Shown: in pieces, positions 46,054 to 55,822 of the stretch
How the letters are laid out: each line of letters starts with the position of its first letter
Numbering within the stretch: the stretch's first letter is position 1
Source: CAVSRC01 sp963730325
GTDB taxonomy: Bacteria; Pseudomonadota; Alphaproteobacteria; Rhizobiales; Kaistiaceae
DNA: 64,000 bases
Assembly (NCBI GenBank): GCA_963730325.1
Contig: CAVSRC010000008.1
Span: 62,001-126,000, forward strand
Direction of reading: 5' to 3'
The notes under the pieces: generated by a model
Databases searched by the model: none
The model's input: only the letters and a program-made list of their open reading frames with translations
Told to the model about the DNA's origin: nothing
Position numbers and translations under genes: made by a program

Positions 46054-46966
46054 GCCGGTCAAGGCGCGCGACATCGTTCTGGTGGTCGACAATTCGCCGG
46101 AGACGCTGGGCTTCCTCACCGATGCGCTGGAGAAGTTCGGCGCCACGGTGCTGGTGGCGACCGGCGGCGCGCAGGCGCTCGACGTGGCCGAGCGGATCAC
46201 GCCCGACGTCGTGCTCATGGACGCGGTCATGCCCGGCATGGACGGCTTCGAGACGACGCGGCGCATGAAGCGCAATGCGGCGCTCGCCCATGTGCCGGTC
46301 ATCTTCATGACCGGCCTCAGCGAAACCGAGAACATCGTCGAGGGGCTGGAATCGGGCGGCGTCGACTACGTCACCAAGCCGATCGTGCTCGACGTCCTGT
46401 TCGCCCGCATCCGCGTCCATCTCGCCAATGCGCGCACGGCGCAGAGCGCCCGCCATGCCCTCGATACCGCCGGCCGCACGCTGCTTGCCGCCAATCGCGA
46501 TGGCGAAATCCTGTGGTGCACGCCGCAGGCGGTGAAGCTGATCGAGGAGGCCCTGCCTGGCTGGGACGGCGCGGCGTTGCCCGAGCCGCTGCGCGCATGG
46601 CTGCGCGGCGTTGCCGACGGGCAGGAATCGGTGCCGGCGCCGCCGACGATCGCCATCGACGAGGCGCGGCGGCTGCTCTTTTCGCTGCTCAGCGCCACCG
46701 GCGAAAGCGAGATCCTCTTCCGCATCGCCATCGACGGCACCGATGCGCAGGCGGCAATCCTGCGCAGGATCTACACGGTCACCGGCCGCGAGGCGGAGGT
46801 GCTGCTGTGGGTGGCGCAGGGCAAGTCCAACCGCGATATCGGCGAGATCCTGGGGCTCAGCCCGCGCACGGTGAACAAGCACCTGGAGACGATCTACCAG
46901 AAGCTCGGCGTCGAGAACCGCGCTTCCGCCGCCATCGCCGCGGTCAAGGCGCTCGACGAGCATTGA
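46046..46966 (+). CDS. Response regulator with LuxR-type output, partner of the NCS1 kinase
   Basis: 306 aa. Receiver domain: IVLVVDNSPETLGFLTDALE at the start, phospho-Asp in DVVLMDAVMPGMDGFE, Thr in IFMTGLS, Lys in DYVTKPIV. A middle section (about 140-230: ANRDGEILWCTPQAVKLIEE) looks PAS-like. The C-terminal four-helix LuxR/FixJ domain reads TGREAEVLLWVAQGKSNRDI and GEILGLSPRTVNKHLETIYQ. It overlaps the kinase gene, and the two are clearly one operon. The DNA target is likely the divergent region before urtA. Confidence 0.93.
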   Translation: MNEPVKARDIVLVVDNSPETLGFLTDALEKFGATVLVATGGAQALDVAERITPDVVLMDAVMPGMDGFETTRRMKRNAALAHVPVIFMTGLSETENIVEGLESGGVDYVTKPIVLDVLFARIRVHLANARTAQSARHALDTAGRTLLAANRDGEILWCTPQAVKLIEEALPGWDGAALPEPLRAWLRGVADGQESVPAPPTIAIDEARRLLFSLLSATGESEILFRIAIDGTDAQAAILRRIYTVTGREAEVLLWVAQGKSNRDIGEILGLSPRTVNKHLETIYQKLGVENRASAAIAAVKALDEH

Positions 46967-47034
46967 GGCGATGTGCCGCGGCACCCCGGCCCGCCCGGCC
47001 ACGGGAGACGCCGAAACGTGCCGGAGGCTGCTAC

Positions 47035-47550
47035 TCAGTGAGCCTTGGCTCGAGCGGCCGTGAAGCCAAGGGCGCTTCTCAGGCCGGCCTGGACCACGCC
47101 GAGTCTGCCTTCCATGCCGATCTGGCTCCCGCGTCCGATAATCTGGTTGTATCGAAACTGGCTTTTCATGAACTGCATGGCATCGAGCAGGCCGTCGATA
47201 TGCCTGTCCCGGCGGTAACTGACCAAATACCGGGACACTGCGAGGTCGCATTTCAGGCGCGAAGTTTCGCTGGCAATCAGCGTATCCGGGCAGGCGTCGA
47301 GCAGCACCGCGAAGGCCGACTGCTCGGCCTTCGCCATCGCGTTCACGTTGCGCTGGGCCGAAAAGAGAAAGTAGTCGGTGAAGAAGACGATGTGCGGCAA
47401 AGGCAAATTCCGATGCGGAGCAATCCGCTCCGCGGCCTGCGCAACGGACACACACGCCATCATCAGCACGACCAGAACTTGGACGCCGCGCGACGCAAGG
47501 CAACGCAGGCCCGCGACGCACAGCCAGCGTTGCTGGGCACGGCTGCGCAT
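47035..47550 (-). CDS. Hypothetical secreted protein
   Basis: 171 aa from the ATG at 47550. A long basic N-terminus and hydrophobic stretch (RGVQVLVVLMMACVSVAQA, residues about 21-39) look like a signal peptide, followed by AERIAPHRNLPLPHIVFFTD. Two cysteines are in DACPDTLIASETSRLKCDLA. I recognise no family. Base use is less GC-rich at third positions than the neighbours', so recent acquisition or a non-coding frame are both possible. It is convergent with the LuxR gene; the 239 nt on its other side (47551-47789) contain nothing I can identify. Confidence 0.45.
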   Translation of the reverse strand: MRSRAQQRWLCVAGLRCLASRGVQVLVVLMMACVSVAQAAERIAPHRNLPLPHIVFFTDYFLFSAQRNVNAMAKAEQSAFAVLLDACPDTLIASETSRLKCDLAVSRYLVSYRRDRHIDGLLDAMQFMKSQFRYNQIIGRGSQIGMEGRLGVVQAGLRSALGFTAARAKAH

Positions 47551-47789
47551 GTCTGACTGCCGATCCGTTGTCACGGCGTGGCCTCCCCGTCCGTCCAGCA
47601 CGACTATGCAATGCAATGACGTCGACGATCACGGCGCGGCGCTCGCGCCCGTCCTCCGCCCGCATCGTCGATAGCACCTTTCCGCCCCGCAGTCTGGAAA
47701 AGTTCTATTTTTCCCGCTTCTCTGGATGTCCCGGCCTCGCCACGCGCTCCCGCGCCGAGGACCGAAGCGCCGGTTGAGGACGGGGCTCG

Positions 47790-49961
47790 CTACTCCACCC
47801 TGACCGTCACGCGGTCGGACTTGCCGTCGCGGTCGACCACCGACAGCGTGACGAAGCCGGGGCCGTCCGGCTGCCACTGCTCAGAGCGGGCAAAGGGCGT
47901 GCGCGCTACTGGCAGGCCGTTGACGAACCAGGTGAAGGGCGGCGCGCCGTTCCTGACCTTGATGGCGAGCGGCATCGGGTCGCCGGCGGCAATGCCGAGA
48001 TCGACCGAGACGCCGTCGCGCGGATAGGCGATCTCGGGGTCGTCCTTGTTCTGCTCGAAGGTCGCCTGGTCGGGATCGCGGAAATATCGCAGCGGCGCCG
48101 GCAGTGCCGCGGTGGACGAGACGGTGAGCACGCCGGGCGGCGCGCGCCTCAGCGCCACGCGCTTCGCCCCGATGCGGCCGAAGGCTTCGAACAGGACGGG
48201 CGCGGCGCTGACGATGCCCGACAGGCCCGGCACCGGCGTGCCGTCCGGCCGGCCCACCCACACGCCAACCACATGGGCGCCGTCGAAGCCGATCGCCCAG
48301 GCGTCGCGATAGCCATAGGAGGTGCCGGTCTTGTAGGCGATGCGGCCGGGCGAGCCGTTGAGCGGCGGCGGCACGCCCTCGAGAATGTCGGAGACGTACC
48401 AGGCGGCGGTGGGCGAGAGCACCGGCGCGCCGGAGAGCGCCTGCGCCGCTTCGCCGACGCCGTCGGAGAGCGCCACCGCCGTACCGCCGCGGGCGATCGC
48501 CGCATAGAGCGAGACGAGATCGCGCAGCGTCACGCCGACGCCACCGAGGCCGATGGCCAGTCCCGGCGCGGAACTGTCGGGCAGTTCGGCATGGACCGCG
48601 GCGCGCTTCAGCCGCGCCACCAGCCGCGCCGGGCCGACGGCGTTGAGCGCCACGATGGCCGGCACGTTGAGCGAAAGTTGCAGCGCCTCGCGCACGGTCA
48701 CCGTGCCGCGATGGAAGCCGTCGAAATTCTTCGGCGTGTAGCCGTGGAAGCCGGTCGGCCGGTCCTCGATCAGCGTCTCGGGCAGCGCCAGTCCCTGCTC
48801 GAAAGCGAGGCCGTAGATGAGCGGCTTCAGGGTCGAGCCCGGCGAGCGGACGGCGCGGGTCATGTCGATATGGCCGTCGCGCTGGTCGTCGAACAGGCCG
48901 GCCGAGCCGACCGAGGCGAGAATGTCGCCGCTCGCCGCATCGGCGGCGACGATGGCGATGGAAAGCTTCGGCCCGAGGCCGGCAACGCGGTCGGCGGCGA
49001 GCAATTCGAGCGCGGCCTGCAGGTCGCGGTCGACGGTCAGGCGATGCACCGGCTCGCCCGGTTTGGCGGCGACCGCCTGCAAGGCGAGATGCGGCGCCAG
49101 CAGCGGAAAGGCCACGCGCTGATGCGGCACGCGCTCGCTCAGAGCAGCCTCAGCCGCGCCGGGATCGGTGACGCCTTCGGCGACGAGGCGGTCGAGCACG
49201 CGGTTGCGCGCTGCCCGTGCCGCCTCGGCGTCGCGGTCCGGCCGGCGCGCCTCCGGCGATTGCGGCAGGGCGACGAGCAGCGCCGCCTCGGCCGTGGTCA
49301 GCCGTTTCGGCTCCTTGCCGAAATAGGCGAGCGTTGCGGCACGCACGCCCTCGATATTGCCGCCATAGGGCGCCAGCAGCAGATAGAGGTCGAGGATCTC
49401 GTCCTTGCTGAAGCGCGCTTCGAGCTTCTGCGCCAGGGCGATCTGGCGGAGCTTGCCCGAAATCGAGCGCGTGCTGTCGCCGTCGATCAGGCGCGCCACC
49501 TGCATGGTCAGCGTCGAGCCGCCGGAAACGATGTGTCCGCCGGCAAGCACGAACTGGCCGGCGGCGCGGATGAGCGCCCACGGATCGACGCCGCCATGCT
49601 CGTGGAAATGCTGGTCCTCATAGCCGATCAGCATCTTCAGGAATTTCGGATCGACATCGTCCTTCTTGACCGGCAGGCGCCAGCGCCCGTCGGCGATGGT
49701 GAAGGGGCGCAGAAGCTTTCCGTCGCGGTCGACGACGACGGTCGATGTTGCGATGGCTTTCGGGTCCGGCAATGGCGGGAGCGAAGCCTGGATGTTGTTC
49801 CAGACGAGCGTCCCGCCGATGGCGGCCGCGATGCCGCCTGCAAAGACAACGATCGCCGCGATCAATGCGAAGCGCCGCCACCTGCGTTTGCGCCGTGTTG
49901 CCGGCGCAATCTGCCCGTCCCCCGAAGGGGGAGGGTAGTCTGTGGCGCGGTGGTCGCTCAT
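47790..49961 (-). CDS. pbpC: Penicillin-binding protein 1C
   Basis: 723 aa. One membrane helix near the N-terminus (RFALIAAIVVFAGGIAAAIG) is followed by the glycosyltransferase 51 domain, with catalytic Glu in GYEDQHFHEHGGVDP and STLTMQVARL. The transpeptidase domain has SPGSTLKPLIY (SxxK), SLN and KTGTS motifs. A C-terminal domain (about 630-723) is of the PbpC-C type (GAPPFTWFVNGLPV). PbpC polymerises and cross-links peptidoglycan. The start codon is 22 nt inside the region after the repeat element; an ATG four codons earlier is possible. Pairs with the large A2M gene upstream, as in many proteobacteria. Confidence 0.95.
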   Translation of the reverse strand: MSDHRATDYPPPSGDGQIAPATRRKRRWRRFALIAAIVVFAGGIAAAIGGTLVWNNIQASLPPLPDPKAIATSTVVVDRDGKLLRPFTIADGRWRLPVKKDDVDPKFLKMLIGYEDQHFHEHGGVDPWALIRAAGQFVLAGGHIVSGGSTLTMQVARLIDGDSTRSISGKLRQIALAQKLEARFSKDEILDLYLLLAPYGGNIEGVRAATLAYFGKEPKRLTTAEAALLVALPQSPEARRPDRDAEAARAARNRVLDRLVAEGVTDPGAAEAALSERVPHQRVAFPLLAPHLALQAVAAKPGEPVHRLTVDRDLQAALELLAADRVAGLGPKLSIAIVAADAASGDILASVGSAGLFDDQRDGHIDMTRAVRSPGSTLKPLIYGLAFEQGLALPETLIEDRPTGFHGYTPKNFDGFHRGTVTVREALQLSLNVPAIVALNAVGPARLVARLKRAAVHAELPDSSAPGLAIGLGGVGVTLRDLVSLYAAIARGGTAVALSDGVGEAAQALSGAPVLSPTAAWYVSDILEGVPPPLNGSPGRIAYKTGTSYGYRDAWAIGFDGAHVVGVWVGRPDGTPVPGLSGIVSAAPVLFEAFGRIGAKRVALRRAPPGVLTVSSTAALPAPLRYFRDPDQATFEQNKDDPEIAYPRDGVSVDLGIAAGDPMPLAIKVRNGAPPFTWFVNGLPVARTPFARSEQWQPDGPGFVTLSVVDRDGKSDRVTVRVE

Positions 49962-49981
49962 CGCCGACCCCATACGTCGCG

Positions 49982-50074
49982 CAGGTGCCCGCGCAGGCGG
50001 GCACCCAGTAGCCACTGAAAGCGCGAGGCAAACGAGCGCCGGCGATTGCCGGGTCCCCGCTTTCGCGGGGACCA
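49982..50074. repeat. Intergenic repeat, copy 2
   Basis: Same element as 25927-26038: left module CAGGTGCCCGCGCAGGCGGG then CACCCAGTAGCCA, right module GGGTCCCCGC-TTTC-GCGGGGACCA, here a compact perfect hairpin. It lies between the A2M stop and pbpC start, in the same orientation relative to its own asymmetry as copy 1. Confidence 0.85.
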
Positions 50075-50122
50075 CGGCTCGGAAATGCCGCTGGTGGCGT
50101 ATGCGCCCTTCATATCAAGGCC

Positions 50123-53100
50123 CTACCGCGTCGGGCCGACCACCTCGACGGTGCCGGTGGCGGTGCGCGCGTTGAACTCCGGACGGTACATGTCCTCCAC
50201 CGTCGCCGCCGGATAGACGAACGTGCCCGGCGTCACGGCGCGCACGCTGTAGGCGACCGTGTACTCGGTCGGGCCGCCATCCTGACGGTTGATGGCCGCC
50301 ACGAAACGGTCGGTACGCGCCTCGGTGTGGTCGACTTTGTCGGCCTCGAGCCAATCGAGGGCGGCGGTGCTGCCCGAGGCCGAGATGTCCGGGTTCTCGA
50401 TCTCGAAACCCGCCGGAATCTGATCGACGAGCAGCAGCCGCCCGCCGGCACCGTGGTCGGCGGTGACGGTGAGCACGACGACCAGGCGATCGTTCTGGGC
50501 GACGGTGGCGATGTCGGCCGGCTCGCCTTCGGGTGTGTAGACGGTGCGTTCGACCTTGTAGCCATTGCCGCCGGCCGGCTCCGGCGTCAGCGGCACGCCG
50601 GTCGCCGACAGCACCGCTTCCAGCGGCTGGTCGCCGAGATTGGCGATCGCCACCGGCTTGGCGGTCAGCGCCTCGCCGGTGTAGCGGCGGAAGAGCGGCG
50701 CGGCGATGGTCTCGCCGTCGATCGAGAAGTCGGTCCTGGCCGAGTCCTTGATAAGCGCCGCGGCGGCAAGCAGCATCCAGGATTCTTCCTGGGTGCTGGT
50801 GTAGCGCTTGTTGCGCTCCATCGCGGCGATCCTGAGCGCCAGGCTGTGCAGGTCGACCGAGCCCATCTCGGTCTCGGCGGCAAGCGTCAGCACCGCCGCG
50901 CCGTCGCGCAGCGATGTGCCGTAGTCGTTGCGCCAGCCTCGCGAAGCCGCATCGCGGTCGATGTCGGCCATGGCCGCCGCGAAGGCGCGTTCGGCCCGCA
51001 CCCGGTCGCCATAGAGCGCCATCGCCGCGCCGAGCTGTGCCTTGGCCAGCGGCGTGGAGAAGGCGTCGAGCTTGGAGTCGGTGTAGTAGCGCAGGTCGCC
51101 GATGGCCGCCCGGCCGGCACGCGCCAGCACATAGAGCGCATAGGCGATGTCCGTGCCACCGGTCTCGAAGTCGTTGGCGTAGGCGACGCTGTTGGCCAGA
51201 TTGTCGAGCGCAATGGTGCGCGCCACATCCGGCACGTCGTAGCCCTTCTCCGCCGCGCGGGTGAGGAAATCGGTGACGTAGGAATCGAGCCACAGGTCGC
51301 CGCCGGCGTCATATGGTCCCCACAGGCCGAAGGCGCCCGAGCCCGCCTGATCGGCGAGCACCTTGCCAATCGCCTGCTGCACGCGGTCGCGGATTTCCGT
51401 ATCGGCGGCGATGCCGACAGAGGCGGCGACATCGTCGAGATAGACCAGCGGCATGGCGCGGGAGGTCAACTGCTCGACGCAGCCATAGGGATAGCGGTCG
51501 AGCGCGGCGAGGATGCCGGCGACATCGAGCGGCCCGGCGCCGCCGAGCGACACTGCCACCGAGGCCGTGCCCGGCACGAAGGCCGAGGTGAGCGCGCTGT
51601 CGACGGTGAGCGTGCCGCCGGCCGCCACCGAAACGACGGTGCGGTGGGTGACCGGAGAGCCGGCCGGGCGGACTCCGAGCGTGAGATTCGTCGGCCAGGC
51701 CTCGCCGGTCGGCGCGCTGAGCTCGACCGCCACGTCGAAATCGCCGACGGCCTTGGCGTCGATGGGGATGACGTAGGCGACGCGCTGCTTTTCGGCCAGC
51801 GTCACCGTCCTCTCGGCGTCTTCCGCCGGGAAGTCGATCCCCTCCCCGGTGGCGATGGAAAGGCGATAGTCGCCGGCCGCACCAGAGACGTTGTTGATCT
51901 CGACCAGCAGGCGCGAGGTGTCGCCCATCGCCAGGAAGCGCGGGATCGATGCCGTCACCACGACCGGATCGCGGACGAAGACATCCTTGCTGGCGTGTCC
52001 GACGCCGTCCTCTGACCACGCCATGACCATGACGCGCACGGTGCCGTTGAAGTCGGGCAGGTCGAAGGTGACCGACGCCTTGCCGGCCTCGTCGACCTTG
52101 ACGATGCCGGAATAGAAGGCGAGCAGCTTCTGGGTCGGCGGCGGCGCCTTCAGCCGCGTCATGCCGCCGTCGCCGCCGGAGCGCACGACGCCGGGCACGC
52201 CCTGCGTGCGGTCGATCAGGAGACCGTAGATGTCGCGGATCTCCATGCCGAGCTTGCGCTGGCCGAAATACCAGTCGTCCGGCGCCGGCGCCTTGAAACT
52301 GGTGAGGTTCAAGATGCCGACATCGACCGCGGCGACGGTGACATAGGCTTCCTGGCCGGGCTTGAGATTGCCGATCGCGACCGGAATCGTCATCGGGCCG
52401 CGCGGGCGCATCTCGTCCGGCAGGTCGGCCGTGACGTTCAGATCGCGGTCGCCGGGATCGACCTTGGCCCAGGTCAGGCCGAGGGCGCGCGCCGGCATGC
52501 GCTTGGCGGCGATGTCCATCGGCCGATAGAGCGTCGCGGTGACATAGGCGCCGGGGCCCCAATTGTCGGAGACGGTGAGATCGACCGTGGTGCCGCCTTC
52601 CGGCACGTCGACCGCCTTCATCTCGATCAGCCGGTCGTCGACGACCGTGACGAGCGCGACACCGGGGAAGCGCGGATCGAGCCTGAGCTTGGCCGTGTCG
52701 CCGATGCGATAGGCCGGCTTGTCGAGCGCCACCTGCAGCGTGTCGGGCGTATCGGAGGAGGAGACCGCGCGATACCAGCCGGCATAGAAGGCGACGCTGG
52801 TCGCCGCCGGCTTGTCGCCGTCGTCCTCGATGGTCAGCCGGTACTGGCCCCAGTCGACCGGCGCCTCGATGGTCGCCGGCTGGTCGGCCGTGAAATCGAC
52901 CGTGCCGCCGGCAACGCGCGTGGCGTTGGTGATCAGTTCATAGGTCCAGTTGTCGCTGGAGCGGTACCACTGATAGTCGCTTTCGATGCGCTCCAGCTTC
53001 CAGGTGACGCCGGCCTTGGCCATGCGGGTGCCGTCCGGCGCCAGCAGGATCGCCTGGAAACGGGCATTGGCGCCCTCGTCGAGATCGCCGTCGAAGAGCG

Positions 53101-55621
53101 GCTTGATGCCGATCATCGGCGCGGCCGGTTCGATCGGCCTTTCCAGTGTGCGCTCCACCGCGCGGCCATTGGTGTCGGCGACGCGGATCACCAGGTTCGC
53201 CTGCAAGGGATGGGTGGTGACCGGCAGCTCCGGCAGGTCGACATCGAAGGTCGCCTTGCCGTCGGCGCCGGTCGCCGCGTCGATCTCCAGGGGCTGGCGC
53301 GACGGCTCGACGGACTCTTCCGTCAGGCCGAAGGTGTAGCCGGGGAAGGCGTCGATGCTGTCCACCGCCTTGATGTCGAGATCGCCGGCGATGGCGAGAT
53401 CCGGCGCCGGGGCGCCATAGAGGTAGCGGGCCGAGAGGTCGATGGCGACCGGCGCATCGGCCTTCAGCGTCTTGGCTTCAGTATCGAGATCGACCGCCAG
53501 CCGCTCCGGCTCGAAGTCCTCGACCAGAATCGAGGTTTCGGCAATGGCGCTGCCCTTGGGGTCGGCAAAGAGCTTGACCGTCCACGAACCGCGCATGGCG
53601 TCGGCGGCAAGTGCCACGTCCTCGGAATAGCCGCCGAGGCCGCCGTCGCGGAGCGTCTTGCGCTGGAACTCGACACCGTCGGGCCGGTCGACGACCAGCG
53701 TCATCGGCAGGTCGGTGACGGCGATCGCGCGCGGATCGCGCACCAGCGCCGTCAGGTGGACGGTCTCGCCCGGCCGGTAGATGCCGCGTTCCGGCGTCAG
53801 GAACGCATCGAGCGCCTGCGGGGCGGCGCGGCCGGAAACGCCGCGGTCGGTGAGGTCGAAGGCGGCGCGGGTCAGATCGAGGAAAGCATAGTCCCCGTCG
53901 GTCTCGGCAACGACCAGTTGCGGCGCCATGCCGCCGGTGCCGCGCGCCAGACCGGGATCGAAGCGGGCATAGCCGGCTTCATCGGTCGTCGCTTCGGCGA
54001 GGATGTCGTTGTTGACCGCGACCAGGCGCAGCTTGACGCCGGCGACCGGCTTCGCCGTCGACAGCGAGCGCACGATGGCGTGGACGCCGTCATGGCCGGA
54101 GAGCGCGGTGAGGCCGAGATCGGAGACGATGAACCACTGGGTGGCGAGCGGTCCCCATTTGTTGGGATCGTCGGTCGCGGGCTCAGCGGTGATGACATAG
54201 GCGCCGGGCTTCATCCTGGGCAGCGCATCGGCGATGGGGATCGCGGTGACCATGGACTGGTTCAGCTTCGACGTAATGTCGATCTCGCCCTGCCAGACCT
54301 TCTCGCCGGTCTCGTCGGCGATGTTCTGGGCGGAATAGGTCGCCAGACCCGACAGGAAGCGGCCGTCGCGCACGGCGTTGGCGATGCCGCGGTCGCCGAT
54401 CCGGTAGATCGTGGCGCGCGCCTTGTCGGTGTTGACCGAGCTCAAGGGTATCGAAGCGCCGGGGCCGGCGGGCAGCACATAGGCATTGCCGGCGAAACCG
54501 ACCCAGGGCGCGCGGTCGCGCACATAGACCGACAGTTCGACCGGGCTTGCCAGCTTCTCGCCGTCGGCGGCGGGCAAGCCGGCGCGCACGCGCACGATAT
54601 AGCGGCTGCCGTGCTTGACGCCGTCGATGCAGATCTGGCTCTCCTGCGGCTCGATGGCGAGGCCGTCGCCGCCCTCGACCGTGACGAAATCGGCGAGGTC
54701 CGGTCGCGAGACGGCGAGCTTGTCGGAGAAGCGGATGCAGATTTGCGGAGTGGCGCTGTCCGCCCCGACCTCGTGGGAGAGGATGCGGAAGCCGTGCTCG
54801 GCGATGAGCTTGTCATAGGCGGCGCGGACGCTGCCGACCTCGGCCAGCGCCAGGCTGGCGCGATAGGTGCGGATCGCCGGCTTCCATTCGAAGCGTTTGG
54901 TCAGCCCGCTGCCGGCCAGCGCCAGCGCGACGGCGCGGGCCTCGCGGCTGTCGGCGCGCAGATAGCCGTCGATGGCCGCGGCGGTGGCGTCGCTCGCCGC
55001 CTGGCGGCGCTCGGCATAGCCTTCGGGCGTGCGCGCCAGATTGGCGCGGGCGAAATCGAGCCAGGCGATGGCTTCGTCGTCGGCGATGGCGAGCGCCTGG
55101 CCGAAGGCAGTCGCGGCCCCGGCGAAATTGCTGGCGCGCATGGCGGCGGCGCCGGCGCTGCGCAGGGCGCCATAGCTGGCGCCGGAAGCGGAGAAGCGGT
55201 CCTTGAGGGCGCCGACGAGCGTGCGCGCCTCGTCAATGAACCCGCTCGGCAGGAAGTCCAGTTCGGCCAGCCGCTGGCGCTCGATCGACGGGGTCAGGTC
55301 GACGGCTTCGACAACGCGGCCGGCAATCGCATCCGGCGTCAGCGAGAGCACGCCGAAATCGGACTTCAGGAAGCACCACTTCGCTTTCGTATTGAAGGTG
55401 AAGGCGTGGCAGGCCGTGTCGTCAAGACAGGCGGTCTGGCAGCCGGCCTGATCGACATTCTTCACCGTCATCATGTCGAAGCCGGAATAATCGGCGTTCG
55501 GCGTGACGATGACCCGCCTGTCGGCGGCAAGAGCCGGCGAACCGGCGAAAGTGAGACCGACGGGAAGAAGAAGACCGAAAACGAATAAAGCTGCGAGCAG
55601 CCGACGGAATACGTCGCGCAT
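50123..55621 (-). CDS. Bacterial alpha-2-macroglobulin with PAN domain and thioester
   Basis: 1832 aa; GGAGG 7 nt before the ATG at 55621. Signal peptide residues 1-32 (ends SPALAAD), no lipobox cysteine, so periplasmic rather than lipoprotein. A PAN/Apple domain (about 45-110: CQTACLDDTACHAFTFNTKA) comes first, then a helical segment, several MG domains, and the C-terminal thioester region with YGCVEQLTS (Cys about residue 1381). The protein is thought to trap invading proteases via the thioester and works with PbpC, whose gene follows (161 nt). Length matches the YfhM-like class. The open frame continuing upstream to 55804 has no start signal. Confidence 0.95.
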   Translation of the reverse strand: MRDVFRRLLAALFVFGLLLPVGLTFAGSPALAADRRVIVTPNADYSGFDMMTVKNVDQAGCQTACLDDTACHAFTFNTKAKWCFLKSDFGVLSLTPDAIAGRVVEAVDLTPSIERQRLAELDFLPSGFIDEARTLVGALKDRFSASGASYGALRSAGAAAMRASNFAGAATAFGQALAIADDEAIAWLDFARANLARTPEGYAERRQAASDATAAAIDGYLRADSREARAVALALAGSGLTKRFEWKPAIRTYRASLALAEVGSVRAAYDKLIAEHGFRILSHEVGADSATPQICIRFSDKLAVSRPDLADFVTVEGGDGLAIEPQESQICIDGVKHGSRYIVRVRAGLPAADGEKLASPVELSVYVRDRAPWVGFAGNAYVLPAGPGASIPLSSVNTDKARATIYRIGDRGIANAVRDGRFLSGLATYSAQNIADETGEKVWQGEIDITSKLNQSMVTAIPIADALPRMKPGAYVITAEPATDDPNKWGPLATQWFIVSDLGLTALSGHDGVHAIVRSLSTAKPVAGVKLRLVAVNNDILAEATTDEAGYARFDPGLARGTGGMAPQLVVAETDGDYAFLDLTRAAFDLTDRGVSGRAAPQALDAFLTPERGIYRPGETVHLTALVRDPRAIAVTDLPMTLVVDRPDGVEFQRKTLRDGGLGGYSEDVALAADAMRGSWTVKLFADPKGSAIAETSILVEDFEPERLAVDLDTEAKTLKADAPVAIDLSARYLYGAPAPDLAIAGDLDIKAVDSIDAFPGYTFGLTEESVEPSRQPLEIDAATGADGKATFDVDLPELPVTTHPLQANLVIRVADTNGRAVERTLERPIEPAAPMIGIKPLFDGDLDEGANARFQAILLAPDGTRMAKAGVTWKLERIESDYQWYRSSDNWTYELITNATRVAGGTVDFTADQPATIEAPVDWGQYRLTIEDDGDKPAATSVAFYAGWYRAVSSSDTPDTLQVALDKPAYRIGDTAKLRLDPRFPGVALVTVVDDRLIEMKAVDVPEGGTTVDLTVSDNWGPGAYVTATLYRPMDIAAKRMPARALGLTWAKVDPGDRDLNVTADLPDEMRPRGPMTIPVAIGNLKPGQEAYVTVAAVDVGILNLTSFKAPAPDDWYFGQRKLGMEIRDIYGLLIDRTQGVPGVVRSGGDGGMTRLKAPPPTQKLLAFYSGIVKVDEAGKASVTFDLPDFNGTVRVMVMAWSEDGVGHASKDVFVRDPVVVTASIPRFLAMGDTSRLLVEINNVSGAAGDYRLSIATGEGIDFPAEDAERTVTLAEKQRVAYVIPIDAKAVGDFDVAVELSAPTGEAWPTNLTLGVRPAGSPVTHRTVVSVAAGGTLTVDSALTSAFVPGTASVAVSLGGAGPLDVAGILAALDRYPYGCVEQLTSRAMPLVYLDDVAASVGIAADTEIRDRVQQAIGKVLADQAGSGAFGLWGPYDAGGDLWLDSYVTDFLTRAAEKGYDVPDVARTIALDNLANSVAYANDFETGGTDIAYALYVLARAGRAAIGDLRYYTDSKLDAFSTPLAKAQLGAAMALYGDRVRAERAFAAAMADIDRDAASRGWRNDYGTSLRDGAAVLTLAAETEMGSVDLHSLALRIAAMERNKRYTSTQEESWMLLAAAALIKDSARTDFSIDGETIAAPLFRRYTGEALTAKPVAIANLGDQPLEAVLSATGVPLTPEPAGGNGYKVERTVYTPEGEPADIATVAQNDRLVVVLTVTADHGAGGRLLLVDQIPAGFEIENPDISASGSTAALDWLEADKVDHTEARTDRFVAAINRQDGGPTEYTVAYSVRAVTPGTFVYPAATVEDMYRPEFNARTATGTVEVVGPTR

Positions 55622-55822
55622 GAAATATCCTCCGCAACGCCCCCGCTCCGAAGAGTTGGCGATCTTATGGGGGCGTGTCGCCGGGGTAAAGGCGGACGAT
55701 CGCGCTTCCGGTATTATCGCAAATTGGTTCGGTTTGATGACGGAATGCGGGCCGGTGCGTGCTCCGGCGCGGGCGGTTTGGGGGCCGCGGCGGCCGGCGG
55801 GCATTGGTCTGCCCGCACAAGC

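Noticed and set aside
42163..46335. A 1390-residue open frame on the minus strand, opposite the NCS1-kinase gene
   Set aside because: It is the codon-shadow of the plus-strand gene in GC-rich DNA: composition is dominated by R, G, A, D and H with no domain, and the plus strand has recognisable motifs throughout.
46974..46985. 12-bp palindrome GTGCCGCGGCAC after the LuxR gene
   Set aside because: Too short, with no loop and no T-tract, to call a terminator; palindromes of this size are frequent in GC-rich DNA.
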